Source: Alteromonadaceae bacterium Bs31 (lineage in GTDB: Bacteria; Pseudomonadota; Gammaproteobacteria; Pseudomonadales; Cellvibrionaceae). From it: a stretch of DNA of 64,000 bases. The notes below the pieces were generated by a model. The model ran no database searches. It was not told the origin of the DNA and worked only from the letters and a program-made list of their open reading frames with translations. Where the stretch lies: positions 63,281 through 127,280 of the forward strand of contig FXAI01000010.1 of the NCBI GenBank assembly GCA_900177435.1, in the 5' to 3' direction. Made by a program: the position numbers and the translations under genes. Positions 46,178 to 56,408 of this stretch are shown piece by piece. Position 1 is the first letter of the stretch. Each line of letters starts with the position of its first letter.

Positions 46178-47146
46178 TCATTCTTCAGCGCTTTCGTTGA
46201 CCTTTGGCGAGAGCTTAAACCAATCTTCCAAATCCTCCTCGTGCCAGCGCCGCAACACGGATAAGCCATCGTTTACAACTTTCCAGTACACATCAATAAT
46301 TTCCGTCGCAAGAGAAAAAAACTGTTGGCTGCTGGTGGTAATGGTCACGCCAGAGAGTACATCCTGCTCTACGGTATTGAGTAAAAACAGAAGTTTCAGT
46401 TCAAGGTTTTTAAGCTCGAGAAAGGAGGGAATTTCATCGTCCAACAATTCGTTAATGCGCTCGGCCTGATGCCGTAACTTGTCACTCTGCTCTCGCGCTG
46501 TCTGCAATAAAAAGCGTAACTTTCTATCGTTGTAGAAATCCACACTGCCCGCAGAAGCAGCGTAAACAGCCAAGCCCCGCACCTTGGCAATGTGCTCGAT
46601 CATGTCGGGCAACTGCTTGGCGACAAACTGCAACAGCTCTATCTGCTTAAACAGTTTGGGGTAGCTCACACTCCCTTCCGCACGCTCTGCCAGCTCCTGC
46701 ACAAAAGGTTTCTCCAACTGCTTAGCCAGGGAAACCAGCATGCTCTTTAACTGCTCAATAAAGTGAGAATGCAGTTCAAAATTATCGCTCAGCTCATCGT
46801 CTTGCCAGTTCTGGCGTATGGTGTGCCATGCCAAATGCAGGTTTTCCTTTTCCCGTTCAGAAAGCAAACCTCCTGTTCGGCGTGCAAATACCTCAAGGGT
46901 CGCCAAACGTCGCTCCAGCTGCACCTGCAGCGACTGGAAACCATGAACAAAACTATTGTCACCTCCCAGCAAACCCATACTCACACCCCGGTGTTTTTGT
47001 ACGGCTTTTATAAGCTGGTTGATCTGGTTCACCAGACTAAGCACATCCTCCCGGGCACGAAACACACTGCATATATCTTCAAATTGTCCGCCCGATTCCA
47101 CTATCTGCAAGGTATCCATGTCGCAAGAGACTGATGCATCATTCAT
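46178..47146 (-). CDS. Helical protein of unknown function, NIT-domain-like
   Basis: A 322-residue cytosolic, almost entirely helical protein. Segments such as NQLIKAVQKHRGVSMGLLGGD and IAKVRGLAVYAASAGSVDF recall nitrate/nitrite-sensing-type (NIT) helical bundles, where a short RG-containing motif recurs twice, but this is a weak resemblance. No output domain. The ATG at 47146 has AGAGG 5 nt upstream and is preferred over a start at 47215. Confidence 0.6.
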   Translation of the reverse strand: MNDASVSCDMDTLQIVESGGQFEDICSVFRAREDVLSLVNQINQLIKAVQKHRGVSMGLLGGDNSFVHGFQSLQVQLERRLATLEVFARRTGGLLSEREKENLHLAWHTIRQNWQDDELSDNFELHSHFIEQLKSMLVSLAKQLEKPFVQELAERAEGSVSYPKLFKQIELLQFVAKQLPDMIEHIAKVRGLAVYAASAGSVDFYNDRKLRFLLQTAREQSDKLRHQAERINELLDDEIPSFLELKNLELKLLFLLNTVEQDVLSGVTITTSSQQFFSLATEIIDVYWKVVNDGLSVLRRWHEEDLEDWFKLSPKVNESAEE

Positions 47147-47456
47147 TAGCGCCTCTGATTGCTCAATTATTGTAAAGAACAGCTTTAGCAAGCAATGTAC
47201 CAAGCGACGTAGCAATGCAATGCATCGGTAAAAGCACTCAAATGGGCTTCGGCAGGGGTATTTTTATAGGTGAAGCCTAATGTGCGCGCTTTATATCAAT
47301 GCCCTCTTGCCAGAATGCGCACCAAAAAAGAACACAAAGGCATTTCAATCGAAAGTACAAATTTGAGAATATTGATATTGAATCTGCGAGAGCTTCCACC
47401 GAAAATGCCTGCCCGACAATCCATCATAAAACCAACAACGAAATGGGTGAAACACA
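47147..47456. other. Intergenic gap with nothing recognisable
   Basis: A 310-bp divergent gap between the NIT-like and the FKBP genes. No stable hairpin or credible open frame stands out. It should hold both promoters; a GGGTGA ribosome site precedes 47457. Confidence 0.5.
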
Positions 47457-48209
47457 ATGAAATTACTCACACTCCCTCTTCTGGCTCTTTCGGCATCCCT
47501 GCTATTGGGCTGTCAGGAAGAAGCGTCAAAGCCTGTTAGCCCCCAGACAGAGGAACAAAAAAATGCCTATGCTGTGGGCAGTCGCATGGGCCAGCGCATA
47601 AAACAGATCGCCGACGAAATAAGCGAAGTTGAAACATCTTTCGACTACACCATGTACATGCAAGGGGTTGAAGATACCCTGTTTGAGCAAGAGCAGCTGC
47701 CCATGGAAGAGCTAAAGCAGCGATCTGAAGATCTGCAAAAGGCTTTCCGTATTGCACGCAACGAAAAAATGAAGCAAATGGAAACCGAAGCGATACAAGC
47801 CGAACAAGCCTTCTTCGCCAACAATAAAAGCCAGCCAGGCATCGTAGAAACCGCCAGCGGCCTGCAATACAAGGTGATTAGCGAAGGCTCCGGCGCCAGC
47901 CCGCAAAGACGCGACAAAGTGCGAGTAAACTACACAGGCAAGCTGCTTAACGGCGACGTTTTCGATAAAACCAGTGGTGAGCCGATAGAGCTGCAACTCA
48001 TGCGCACAGTACAGGGCTGGAGAGAAGCCTTACCGATGATGAGCGAGGGCGCTAAATATGAGCTCTATATTCCTTCCAAGCTCGGTTACGGGAAGCGAAA
48101 AATGGAAAAAATCCCGGCGGGCTCCACCTTGATATTCGAAGTGGAACTGGTGGAAGTTATTCCCTATGACACAACAGTAAGCGCCACCCCGGAAACGGCC
48201 AAAAAGTAA
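47457..48209 (+). CDS. FKBP-type peptidyl-prolyl isomerase lipoprotein (FkpA/Mip-like)
   Basis: A 250-residue envelope isomerase. Lipoprotein signal LLTLPLLALSASLLLGC, a helical N-terminal dimerisation region (about 35-120) with AYAVGSRMGQRIKQI, and a C-terminal FKBP domain with RVNYTGKLLNGDVFDKT, VQGWREALPMMSEGAKYELYIP and TLIFEVELVEV. It assists folding of outer-membrane and periplasmic proteins. The lipid anchor distinguishes it from soluble FkpA. Confidence 0.92.
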   Translation: MKLLTLPLLALSASLLLGCQEEASKPVSPQTEEQKNAYAVGSRMGQRIKQIADEISEVETSFDYTMYMQGVEDTLFEQEQLPMEELKQRSEDLQKAFRIARNEKMKQMETEAIQAEQAFFANNKSQPGIVETASGLQYKVISEGSGASPQRRDKVRVNYTGKLLNGDVFDKTSGEPIELQLMRTVQGWREALPMMSEGAKYELYIPSKLGYGKRKMEKIPAGSTLIFEVELVEVIPYDTTVSATPETAKK

Positions 48210-48220
48210 ACAACTGTTTG

Positions 48221-48243
48221 AGGGGCTGCGGCCACGCGCCCCT
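48221..48243 (+). terminator. Hairpin after the FKBP gene
   Basis: Stem AGGGGC/GCCCCT with a single bulged T and a further GCG/CGC closing a GCCA loop, 11 bp after the stop. No T-run. Confidence 0.4.
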
Positions 48244-48324
48244 GTTCACATTTCCAGATAAAATCAGTGAAAACCAGGGACCGGCTGCTACGCTTAATGT
48301 GCGTGATTACATTGAGGTACGCAC

Positions 48325-48720
48325 ATGGCTGATAAATCTTGGATGTTAAACCCACAGGGAATACGGGCTGCCAAGGCCTGTATTCACTGCGTTAAGAAAG
48401 AACTCGATATAAAGCTCACCCTTTCCAACCCCGACTTTATGAGTTTGCTGCACGAATATGTAGATCGTGCGCACTCGGAAGAGCTCAACCTTGCCTATTC
48501 TCAGTTGCTGGCCCTGGCAGGGGTAGGCAATTTAATGCAAGACCTGAAGAGCAGCGCAGAAACACAAAGTGCCGCACAACCGTTAGTTGCTCAGGCCGCC
48601 GGAGATGAATTTAACATGAGTAATTCTGACACCGTCACCTTCAGGGGCAAGGTTTACGAGCGCTACCGCCAGGGTAAGCAATTCGCCGGCTTGTATCGCG
48701 GCCAACCGCGCTACGTATAA
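48325..48720 (+). CDS. Hypothetical protein with DUF4278-like C-terminal motif
   Basis: A 131-residue protein starting MADKSWMLNPQGIRAAKACI. The N-terminal two thirds are helical; the C-terminus TFRGKVYERYRQGKQFAGLYRGQPRYV has paired YRG-type motifs like those in DUF4278 proteins. No signal peptide or membrane helix. Function unknown. The start ATG follows GAGG at fair spacing. Confidence 0.55.
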   Translation: MADKSWMLNPQGIRAAKACIHCVKKELDIKLTLSNPDFMSLLHEYVDRAHSEELNLAYSQLLALAGVGNLMQDLKSSAETQSAAQPLVAQAAGDEFNMSNSDTVTFRGKVYERYRQGKQFAGLYRGQPRYV

Positions 48721-49041
48721 ACCCGGTTCTCCGCAACCAGAGACCTTACGAGCACACAAGAAGGCAAGGCCCTGCGCCGGTATTGCGCCGACGGGTGCAG
48801 TGCGCCCGCTTGCTCACTCGTTTGCCAAGAATACCAAGTTCGACTTGCAAGACCGACTGCGAATGAGGGAAACTCTCTCCTCTTGGCACATGATGTGCGC
48901 TAACTTCGCAGTCCCTATGCACAAGCATTAGCGATGCAGTGGAATTGGAACGCGAGGCAGAGGCTTCCCTCGCTGGTGGTCGACATCATTAGTGCTTTTC
49001 GAATAAAACTGGTGGCTTGAACTACCAGAACACTGGCACAG
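48721..49041. other. Intergenic gap with several nested inverted repeats (possible structured RNA)
   Basis: About 320 bp without a credible gene. It contains GGGTGC/GCGCCC with an AGT loop (about 48794-48808), CAAGT/ACTTG (48835-48847), an outer arm GACTGCGAA (48855-48863) pairing with TTCGCAGTC (48905-48913), and inside it GCACAT/ATGTGC (48886-48898) around one G. Together these could fold into a multi-stem RNA. It does not match 6S, tmRNA, RNase P or the GEMM riboswitch signatures I know. Confidence 0.35.
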
Positions 49042-50364
49042 ATGCTCGGTAGTCGTATGCTGAAACTCAGCTCTGAAAAAATTCTCGCCCTCATGGTGAT
49101 CTTTACTCTCATCGCGCTTTTTTTCGGTAAAAAAATCCTCAGAACACAAATAGAAATTCTCCCCGGCTCCAGCGCCTTCAGCTACACCCTCGAGTCGGAT
49201 CAAAGAGATGGAGGAGCATCCTCTATTCAGTGGATAAACAAGCAGGAGGGAAGCTGGGAATGCGAGCTGGATAGCACAACACTGCAGTACCCCTTCTGTG
49301 GCATGCAGGTCTATCTCAAGGGCTCCATTCTCGAAGGGGTCGACCTTTCTAACTATTCAGCGATTTCTGTTGATATTGACTACCAGGGCCCCACCAAGCA
49401 TTTTCGAGTTTTCTTGCGAAACAGCAACCCCGCATACACCCATATTGGTGACCCCCGCTCCACAAAATTTAACTTCGTAGAGCTGGATGTTCGCAAGCAG
49501 GAGAGCACGGAAGACATTAACCTCTCCTATTTTCGCGTAGCCGACTGGTGGTTGTTACTTTACGAAAACCTGGATATTCAGCACACCCAGCCAGAGTTTT
49601 CCAATATTTCCATTATTGACATACAAACAAGCAGCAATGCGCCCGCTGGAAAATACCAGTTCAAGCTGAACAAAATAGTGCTGGAAGGGGTAATTATCGG
49701 CTCAGAGTCCATGTACCTCAGCATCATCGTGGCGTGGGTGCTGCTTGTTTTGCTAATCCTGGTCAACCGCAATATCTACCTCAATGTGGAAATAGCCACC
49801 CGCAAACGCAAAGAGGGCGAGCTGAAACAAATAAATCTGGTGCTGGACGAACGGCAAAAGGTACTGGAAGAAAAAATTAATCACGACCCACTAACAGGCG
49901 TGTACAACCGCTCGGGTATCGAAGACTCTTTGTCTGTTGGCTATGAAGAATGGCTGCTTCACCGCCGCCCCTTAAGTATTTTGCTCATGGACGTGGATCA
50001 CTTTAAAGACGTAAACGACAATTACGGCCACACCTTTGGTGACAATATACTGCGCGAATTCACCGTGCTGGTGAATGATAATATTCGCTCCACCGATAGC
50101 ATTGCACGCTGGGGGGGCGAAGAGTTTTTATTGGTGTGTAACAACACCAGCCCCCAACAGGCCATGTTTATCGGCGAAAACTTAAGAAAGCTGGTATGCG
50201 ATGCGGTATTCAGTAAAGGTGTGCGTTGTACTGTGAGTATCGGCGTTGCCACCATCGTAAATGATGAGATGCTGGAAAGTCTGTTTAACCGGGCAGACCT
50301 CGCCCTGTATGTATCAAAAAAGGGCGGGCGAAATAAGTGTACTCTGAGCGAGCAGAACAGCTAG
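49042..50364 (+). CDS. Membrane diguanylate cyclase with periplasmic sensor, copy 1
   Basis: A 440-residue GGDEF protein: helix at about 12-28, a periplasmic beta-rich domain with LSNYSAISVDIDYQGPTKHFRVFLR (resembling carbohydrate-binding jelly-roll folds), a second helix near 229-248, a coiled linker, then a GGDEF domain with GGEEF near 358-362. The inhibitory-site RSTD lies five residues before it. It probably makes cyclic-di-GMP in response to a periplasmic signal. It is paralogous to the gene at 50461 and converges with it. Confidence 0.9.
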   Translation: MLGSRMLKLSSEKILALMVIFTLIALFFGKKILRTQIEILPGSSAFSYTLESDQRDGGASSIQWINKQEGSWECELDSTTLQYPFCGMQVYLKGSILEGVDLSNYSAISVDIDYQGPTKHFRVFLRNSNPAYTHIGDPRSTKFNFVELDVRKQESTEDINLSYFRVADWWLLLYENLDIQHTQPEFSNISIIDIQTSSNAPAGKYQFKLNKIVLEGVIIGSESMYLSIIVAWVLLVLLILVNRNIYLNVEIATRKRKEGELKQINLVLDERQKVLEEKINHDPLTGVYNRSGIEDSLSVGYEEWLLHRRPLSILLMDVDHFKDVNDNYGHTFGDNILREFTVLVNDNIRSTDSIARWGGEEFLLVCNNTSPQQAMFIGENLRKLVCDAVFSKGVRCTVSIGVATIVNDEMLESLFNRADLALYVSKKGGRNKCTLSEQNS

Positions 50365-50460
50365 ACAAGCTCGCCTGATTCAGCTGTTGGATGCTTATCG
50401 TGTTAACGCGTCTTGCTAATTAATCTTGCTAATTAAATAGTAGCTATCCAGGCTGGCCGC

Positions 50461-51768
50461 TCAGCTCTCTTCCGCTTGCACCACACAGTTTCTACCCTGA
50501 GCTTTCGCGGTGTACAGTGCCTGGTCGGCCCGTTTAAAAGCCAGGCTAAAATCCTCATGCTGCGCAATAATCGTTACTCCAAAACTTGCCGTAACGCGCA
50601 GGGGCATGTCAACGTCGAATTCCTTCTCCGCTATCCGGCCACGCAGCTTGTCAGCGATTGTATACACATGCTCCTCACTGACATTGGGTGTAAGCAAAAT
50701 AAATTCCTCGCCACCCCATCGCCCAAGCACATCGTTTTCGCGAATTCCCTCGTGCAAGCGAGCAACCACTTCCTTCAAGACCTGATCACCAACGTCGTGG
50801 CCTCGCTGGTCATTAATACGCTTAAAGTGGTCGAGATCGATAACTATCAAACCCACCAGTTTACTGTTCTGCCCAGAGACAATACGCTTAAAACTGTTTT
50901 CGATACCGCTGCGGTTATAGGCACCGGTAAGCTTGTCCAATTGTGACAACTCTTGCAAAACTTGCGAACGCTGCTCCAATTCTGCCTTGTCGGTAACCAG
51001 CTCAGTAATGACTTGGGTATAGGCTTTTGAGCGGTTCAACAAACTCAAATACTGATAAAGCACGCCAGCGGGAATCATCAGCAGCCAGAAAACTAGGATA
51101 CCCAGGTACCAGTTATCCTTGCTTACCCATTCGCCGATCAAATACATCGACTCCACTTCCAGCTCCACCTCGGTGGCCTGAAAGAAAGAAATACTGACAT
51201 CAAAACCAATGGTGCTTACATTGCCAAATTCCGGAGGAAGCTGGCTTCGATGCAACGTGCGCTGCTCCTTCCACCACTCCGCCACTACGAACTCATCCAA
51301 ACCTATATGAACCTCGCCCGCCTGAAATTCGGATGTTTGAAGGTTCAAATGGAGGTATTTGGCAGAATTGGCATCATCTGATTCTGAGTACTCTTCATTG
51401 TAATTGCGCATGAACAGCCTGATGCGCGGCGCATCACCACTGAATTTGGCCTTAATCACCAATTGCGAATAACCCGACAGGTCGTCGCCAAGGGATAAAT
51501 CATAGCCGTAGTACATATTAGCGCCACACAATTGCGGCCTCTCATCCTCCTGCCGCTTGCAGGCAAAATGAAACTTATCTCTGTTTATCCATTCAGCCGC
51601 CTGCAATTGATCGTCGGAGTAGGCTTGAAACAACTCATTGCGCCAGTTACCGGAGTGCGGGATAAGCTTATAGCTGCGCTCGGGAATCAACTCGTAGGCA
51701 AGAATGGCTATAAGCGTAAGCGCAGCAGCTCTTAACAGGGTGGTATTCAGTTTTTTCTTCTGGCCCAT
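50461..51768 (-). CDS. Membrane diguanylate cyclase with periplasmic sensor, copy 2
   Basis: A 435-residue protein with the same layout as the gene at 49042: helix, periplasmic domain (LSGYSQLVIKAKFSGDAPRIRLFMRN), second helix (WYLGILVFWLLMIPAGVLY), coiled linker and GGDEF domain with GGEEF and an upstream inhibitory-site REND. Active-site residues are intact. Shared spacing and motif order show the pair arose by duplication. It is divergent from leuS. Confidence 0.9.
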   Translation of the reverse strand: MGQKKKLNTTLLRAAALTLIAILAYELIPERSYKLIPHSGNWRNELFQAYSDDQLQAAEWINRDKFHFACKRQEDERPQLCGANMYYGYDLSLGDDLSGYSQLVIKAKFSGDAPRIRLFMRNYNEEYSESDDANSAKYLHLNLQTSEFQAGEVHIGLDEFVVAEWWKEQRTLHRSQLPPEFGNVSTIGFDVSISFFQATEVELEVESMYLIGEWVSKDNWYLGILVFWLLMIPAGVLYQYLSLLNRSKAYTQVITELVTDKAELEQRSQVLQELSQLDKLTGAYNRSGIENSFKRIVSGQNSKLVGLIVIDLDHFKRINDQRGHDVGDQVLKEVVARLHEGIRENDVLGRWGGEEFILLTPNVSEEHVYTIADKLRGRIAEKEFDVDMPLRVTASFGVTIIAQHEDFSLAFKRADQALYTAKAQGRNCVVQAEES

Positions 51769-51963
51769 TGGGTAGATCGTGATGTTCCGTTAACGAGTTT
51801 TAACAGGGCAAAGCTGAATATTTCGACGCCCCAACAATTAAAGTCTAGCAGCCCCCACCCATGCTGCCGCACGCAATGGCAATGTGCCTACATCGAGGTC
51901 ACATTCTTTGTATAATGCCCTGCCAAATATCAGCTCACTCGCACTTAGCCGCAACAGGACCCA

Positions 51964-54555
51964 ATGAAAGAACTCTATAACCCTTCTGAAATCGAACAAC
52001 AGGCCCAGCAATACTGGGAGTCAAACAAGTGCTTCGAAGTAACGGAAGACCCGGACAAAGAAAAATTCTACTGCCTTGCAATGTTCCCCTACCCCAGCGG
52101 TCGGCTGCATATGGGGCACGTGCGCAACTATACCATTAGCGATGTCATTGCTCGCTTTCAGCGCATGCAAGGCAAAAATGTTCTCCACCCTATGGGCTGG
52201 GATGCCTTCGGCCTACCCGCTGAAAATGCTGCCATCAAAAACAATACGGCACCGGCCGCATGGACTTACTCCAATACCGACTACATGCGCAAGCAACTAA
52301 AAGAGCTGGGCTTTGGTTTCGACTGGTCGAGAGAAGTCACCACTTGTAAAGCGGATTACTACAAATGGGAGCAATGGTTCTTCACGCGCCTCTACCAAAA
52401 GGGCCTGGCTTACAAAAAAGTATCAGCGGTTAACTGGTGCCCCACGGACGAAACCGTGCTCGCCAATGAGCAAGTTGTAGAAGGCTGCTGTTGGCGCTGC
52501 GACACACCGGTTGAACGTAAAGAAATCCCCCAGTGGTTTATCCGTATTACCGACTACGCAGAAGAACTGCTTAAGGACCTGGACAAACTACCCAATTGGC
52601 CTGAGCAGGTGCGCACCATGCAGCGCAACTGGATCGGTAAAAGTCGCGGGGTTGAAATGCGTTTTGACCTGAGTGAACAAATTGCAGGCCACAGCAGCTT
52701 CGAGGTGTACACCACTCGCCCGGATACCACTATGGGCATTACTTATGTGAGCCTGGCGGCCGAGCACCCGGTATCTCTGGCTGTAGCTGAAAACAATGTC
52801 GAGCTGGCCAACTTTATTCAGCAATGCAAAGTACAAAGTGTTGCCGAGGCCGATATGGCCTCCATGGAAAAGAAAGGCATAGACACCGGCCTCAAGGCAC
52901 TGCACCCCATTACAGGAGAAGAAGTGGCCGTTTGGGTGGGCAACTACGTGCTCATGGACTACGGCTCCGGTGCCGTGATGGCAGTGCCCGCGCACGATCA
53001 ACGCGACTGGGAATTTGCCAAAAAATACGGTTTGGAAATCAAACAGGTTATCGCCCCGGCTAACAACGAAGAAATCGACCTGGAAAAAGCCGCGTTTGTC
53101 GACAAAGGCATACTGGTTAATTCCGGCGAATACGACGGACTCCACTTCGATGCCGCCTTTGAAGCGATTTCTCAAACCCTGATTGCCGCCGACAAGGGCC
53201 GGGTAAGTACCAATTTCCGACTGCGTGACTGGGGTGTGAGCCGCCAGCGCTACTGGGGTGCACCCATCCCCATATTCAATCTTCCAGACGGTGGCGAAAT
53301 CCCCGTACCCCCAGAAAAGCTGCCCATCCTGCTACCCGAAGAGGTGGTTATGGACGGCGTGCAATCCCCCATAAAAGCCGACCCCAACTGGCGCAAAGAC
53401 GACATTAACGGCCAGCCAGTTGAGCGAGAAACAGACACCTTCGATACCTTCATGGAAAGCTCCTGGTACTACGCACGCTACGCAGCCCCCAGTGACGAGC
53501 TGATGCTGGATAAAGCCAAGGCGGACTACTGGCTGCCGGTGGACCAATATGTGGGAGGCATCGAGCACGCCATTCTTCACCTCCTCTATGCACGCTTTTA
53601 CCACAAGCTGCTGCGAGATGAAGGCCTGGTTGGCTGCGACGAGCCTTTTGAGCGCCTGCTATGCCAGGGTATGGTACTGGCCGATGCCTTTTACAAAGAC
53701 AGCAACGGCAATAAGGATTGGGTTGCCCTCGACGATGTGGATATCACACGCGATGACAAGGGCCGGTTTGTCTCGGCAACGCAACGCAGTAGCGGCGATA
53801 AGCTGCTGTACGCGGGCTCCACGAAAATGTCCAAATCAAAGCTGAACACCGTGGACCCGGAAGACCTGATCAAGCAATACGGTGCCGATACCGTTCGCCT
53901 GTTCTCCATGTTTGCCGCCCCCCCGGAACAAAGCCTGGAATGGACCGACAGCGGTGTTGAGGGGGCCTCACGTTTTTTGAAAAAACTGTGGAAAGCAGTG
54001 GCCAGCCACGTTCAAGCAGGCACTCCGGGTCAACTGGATGTAGCCGCAATAGAAGGCGCTCAAAAAGACTTGCGTAGAAAAACCCACGAAACCATTCAAA
54101 AGGTTTCAGATGACTTTGGCCGCAGGCAGATGTTCAATACCGCCATTGCCGCAGTGATGGAGCTTTTAAACGACGTGAATAAACAGGCAGATCGCAGCAC
54201 ACCGCTGGGCCTGGCCGTTGAACGGGAAGCCCTGGAAACCGCTGTGCTGGTACTCGCACCTATTATTCCTCACGCCAGCCATAGACTCTGGCAAGCGCTG
54301 GGGCACAAAAATGCGGTGATCGATGCGAGCTGGCCAAAGCTGGACAAAGCAGCGCTGGTGAGAAGCGCAATTACCATCGTTGCACAGGTGAACGGCAAAG
54401 TACGAAGCAAGTTCGAAGCCGCTCCCGACGCAGATAAAGATAGCCTGGAAAGAACCGCTCTCGCCGACGAAAATATTAAAAAACACATAGATGGCAAAAT
54501 GATTCGAAAAATTATCGTTGTACCTGGCAAACTGGTGAATATCGTTGCAAATTAA
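51964..54555 (+). CDS. leuS: Leucyl-tRNA synthetase
   Basis: LeuRS charges tRNA-Leu and edits mischarged products. The 863-residue class I enzyme has the HIGH-type motif in [16 protein letters not shown] near residue 45, the CP1 editing region with TTRPDTTMG-type motif [13 protein letters not shown], and KMSKS at 621-625. It starts the leuS-lptE-holA block. Length matches the family. Confidence 0.98.
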   Translation: MKELYNPSEIEQQAQQYWESNKCFEVTEDPDKEKFYCLAMFPYPSGRLHMGHVRNYTISDVIARFQRMQGKNVLHPMGWDAFGLPAENAAIKNNTAPAAWTYSNTDYMRKQLKELGFGFDWSREVTTCKADYYKWEQWFFTRLYQKGLAYKKVSAVNWCPTDETVLANEQVVEGCCWRCDTPVERKEIPQWFIRITDYAEELLKDLDKLPNWPEQVRTMQRNWIGKSRGVEMRFDLSEQIAGHSSFEVYTTRPDTTMGITYVSLAAEHPVSLAVAENNVELANFIQQCKVQSVAEADMASMEKKGIDTGLKALHPITGEEVAVWVGNYVLMDYGSGAVMAVPAHDQRDWEFAKKYGLEIKQVIAPANNEEIDLEKAAFVDKGILVNSGEYDGLHFDAAFEAISQTLIAADKGRVSTNFRLRDWGVSRQRYWGAPIPIFNLPDGGEIPVPPEKLPILLPEEVVMDGVQSPIKADPNWRKDDINGQPVERETDTFDTFMESSWYYARYAAPSDELMLDKAKADYWLPVDQYVGGIEHAILHLLYARFYHKLLRDEGLVGCDEPFERLLCQGMVLADAFYKDSNGNKDWVALDDVDITRDDKGRFVSATQRSSGDKLLYAGSTKMSKSKLNTVDPEDLIKQYGADTVRLFSMFAAPPEQSLEWTDSGVEGASRFLKKLWKAVASHVQAGTPGQLDVAAIEGAQKDLRRKTHETIQKVSDDFGRRQMFNTAIAAVMELLNDVNKQADRSTPLGLAVEREALETAVLVLAPIIPHASHRLWQALGHKNAVIDASWPKLDKAALVRSAITIVAQVNGKVRSKFEAAPDADKDSLERTALADENIKKHIDGKMIRKIIVVPGKLVNIVAN

Positions 54556-55033
54556 ATTTTTCGCCACAATCCTGTTAGCGGCGGCAATCAGTGCCTGCGG
54601 CTGGCAGCTGCGTGGAATGGAACACCACAAAGGCGGCCAAAGCTCTGCCCTGCCAGAGCAGCTAGAGATGGAGATTCTGGAGCGCAACAGCCGCTTAGCT
54701 CAGACCATGGAGCTGGTATTACGCAGTAAAAATGTTGAGCTTACTGCCGAGGCACCGCTGATTTTAGTGCTCGAGTCTGAACGCCTGGACAAACGCCCTC
54801 TGGCCGTAAGCGATACCGGGGTAACCGCACAATATCAACTCACGCTTATTGTTCGCTACCACTACAAAACCCGGGACGGCGAAGAGGCTTTAGCTTCACG
54901 ACGCATAACCAGTTGGCGCAGCTACGATTTTAATGCCCAGCTCATTGTGGCAAAAACACAGGAAGAGCAATCCCTCGTAAACGAAATGCGCGAGGAGCTG
55001 GCCTACCGTATTCTCGATAGTTTACCGCGTTAA
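54545..55033 (+). CDS. lptE: LPS-assembly lipoprotein LptE
   Basis: LptE plugs LptD and helps insert lipopolysaccharide in the outer membrane. The 162-residue lipoprotein has signal [20 protein letters not shown] with the lipidated Cys. It starts at a TTG inside the 3' end of leuS (11-bp overlap) and is followed 4 bp later by holA, the conserved order. Confidence 0.95.
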   Translation: MQIKFFATILLAAAISACGWQLRGMEHHKGGQSSALPEQLEMEILERNSRLAQTMELVLRSKNVELTAEAPLILVLESERLDKRPLAVSDTGVTAQYQLTLIVRYHYKTRDGEEALASRRITSWRSYDFNAQLIVAKTQEEQSLVNEMREELAYRILDSLPR

Positions 55034-55037
55034 CACT

Positions 55038-56087
55038 ATGCCTAAATTGCGTGCTGAACAACTTCAAACAGCGCTAAAGAAAAATATTGCGCCGGTTTAT
55101 TTTATTAGCGGTGACGAAGAACTCATCGTACACGAGAGCTGCGATGCAATTCGCAAAGCAGCGCGCTTGCAGGGCTTCAGCGAAAGAGAGCTGCACCATA
55201 CTGACGCAGGCTTCAGTTGGGACGAGCTCTACAACAGTGCCAACGCACTCTCTCTGTTTGCCGAAAAAAAAATAATCGAAATACGCATACACAACGGCAA
55301 ACCCGGCGACGCCGGAAGCAAAGCGCTTGTCGAATATTGTGCAAACCCCAGCGAAGATAATCTTTTACTTTTGGTGAGCCCCAAAATTGATAGCCGCAGC
55401 CAAAAAAGTAAATGGTTCCAGGCTATAGAGAATACTGGCGTAACGGTGCAGGTATGGCCGGTCACCTTGCAACAAATGCCTCGCTGGGTTGACCAAAGAA
55501 TGAAAGCAGCCAGCATGAATGCCAGCACAGAGGCCATCGATATTTTATGCGCAAAAACAGAGGGCAACCTCTTGGCCGCTGTTCAAGAAATTGAAAAATT
55601 AAAACTATTGTCCAACGATGGCATGGTCGACGCGCAACTTATGACAGCATCGGTAATGGACTCCGCCCGCTATGATATTTTCGGCCTGGTAGACAAGGCC
55701 ATCTACGGCGACAATAGAGCGGCGGCAGAAAGCCTGCATGGCTTGCGAGGTGAAGGCACCGAGCCGCTAACGCTGCTATGGGCACTCACGCGAGAAATTC
55801 GCAATCTCTACTGCATTAAAGAAGGCATGGAGCGCGGAGAGAATTTCGATGCAGCGGCGCGCCGTAACGGCATATGGGACAAACGCAAACCCGTAGTCAA
55901 AAATGCCCTGCACAGATTAAAAATTAAAGACCTGCAAGTATTGCTAAAAAAAGCAGCCCTCGCAGACAGAACAACCAAGGGTGCAGCCTCCGGCGACGTT
56001 TGGAATATCCTTTTAGACATCACTCTGGGTTTAGCCAGCGTCTCGGTACTGAGCGATAGAACACAAAAAATGGAGCTGAAGACCTGA
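55038..56087 (+). CDS. holA: DNA polymerase III subunit delta
   Basis: Delta opens the beta clamp in the clamp loader. The 349-residue protein has MPKLRAEQLQTALKK, the PVYFISGDEELIVHESCDAIR start of domain 1 (P-loop-like but degenerate), and the C-terminal collar-domain stretch LLWALTREIRNLYCIKEG. It overlaps the downstream lipoprotein gene start by a base. Confidence 0.95.
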   Translation: MPKLRAEQLQTALKKNIAPVYFISGDEELIVHESCDAIRKAARLQGFSERELHHTDAGFSWDELYNSANALSLFAEKKIIEIRIHNGKPGDAGSKALVEYCANPSEDNLLLLVSPKIDSRSQKSKWFQAIENTGVTVQVWPVTLQQMPRWVDQRMKAASMNASTEAIDILCAKTEGNLLAAVQEIEKLKLLSNDGMVDAQLMTASVMDSARYDIFGLVDKAIYGDNRAAAESLHGLRGEGTEPLTLLWALTREIRNLYCIKEGMERGENFDAAARRNGIWDKRKPVVKNALHRLKIKDLQVLLKKAALADRTTKGAASGDVWNILLDITLGLASVSVLSDRTQKMELKT

Positions 56088-56389
56088 TGCTTCTCAAGCA
56101 ACTTGCTTTATCTACATTAATGTTATTTTTCCTGCTTGCCTGTGGCAATAATTCAGGAGAAACCACCAGCCAGTATTCTGCTATCGATGAAAACTCTCAA
56201 GAGGCTTACACCATTCTGCACGGCTATTTAAAACGTCGCGGAGGCGCTCCGCAAAAAGCGGAGATGCGCGTAATCACAAGCGAGGCCAAGTTAACGTTTA
56301 AATGGCAACAGGAGGAGGGCACTCGCTATTTTAGTATGGAGCAACGTGAAGGCGCCTGGCTCATTCAGGAAATTTCCGCTACTCCATAG
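56087..56389 (+). CDS. Small lipoprotein of unknown function
   Basis: A 100-residue protein with a lipobox signal (LSTLMLFFLLAC), then a compact domain with EAKLTFKWQQEEGTRYF and WLIQEIS. It overlaps the last base of holA and probably shares its transcript. I recognise no family. Confidence 0.65.
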   Translation: MLLKQLALSTLMLFFLLACGNNSGETTSQYSAIDENSQEAYTILHGYLKRRGGAPQKAEMRVITSEAKLTFKWQQEEGTRYFSMEQREGAWLIQEISATP

Positions 56390-56408
56390 GAATAATAAGC
56401 TAAAAGAT

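Noticed and set aside
48884-48899. Sigma-54-like word TGGCACATGATGTGCG upstream of the diguanylate cyclase
   Set aside because: It is also a near-palindrome inside a possible RNA stem, the -12 element is imperfect and it is about 140 bp from the gene, with no enhancer dyad.
48721-49041. Cyclic-di-GMP (GEMM) riboswitch before the diguanylate cyclase gene
   Set aside because: The conserved GEMM core words and tetraloop-receptor layout are not present.
52588-53175. 195-codon minus-strand open frame inside leuS
   Set aside because: Antisense of the conserved leuS editing region; shadow frame.
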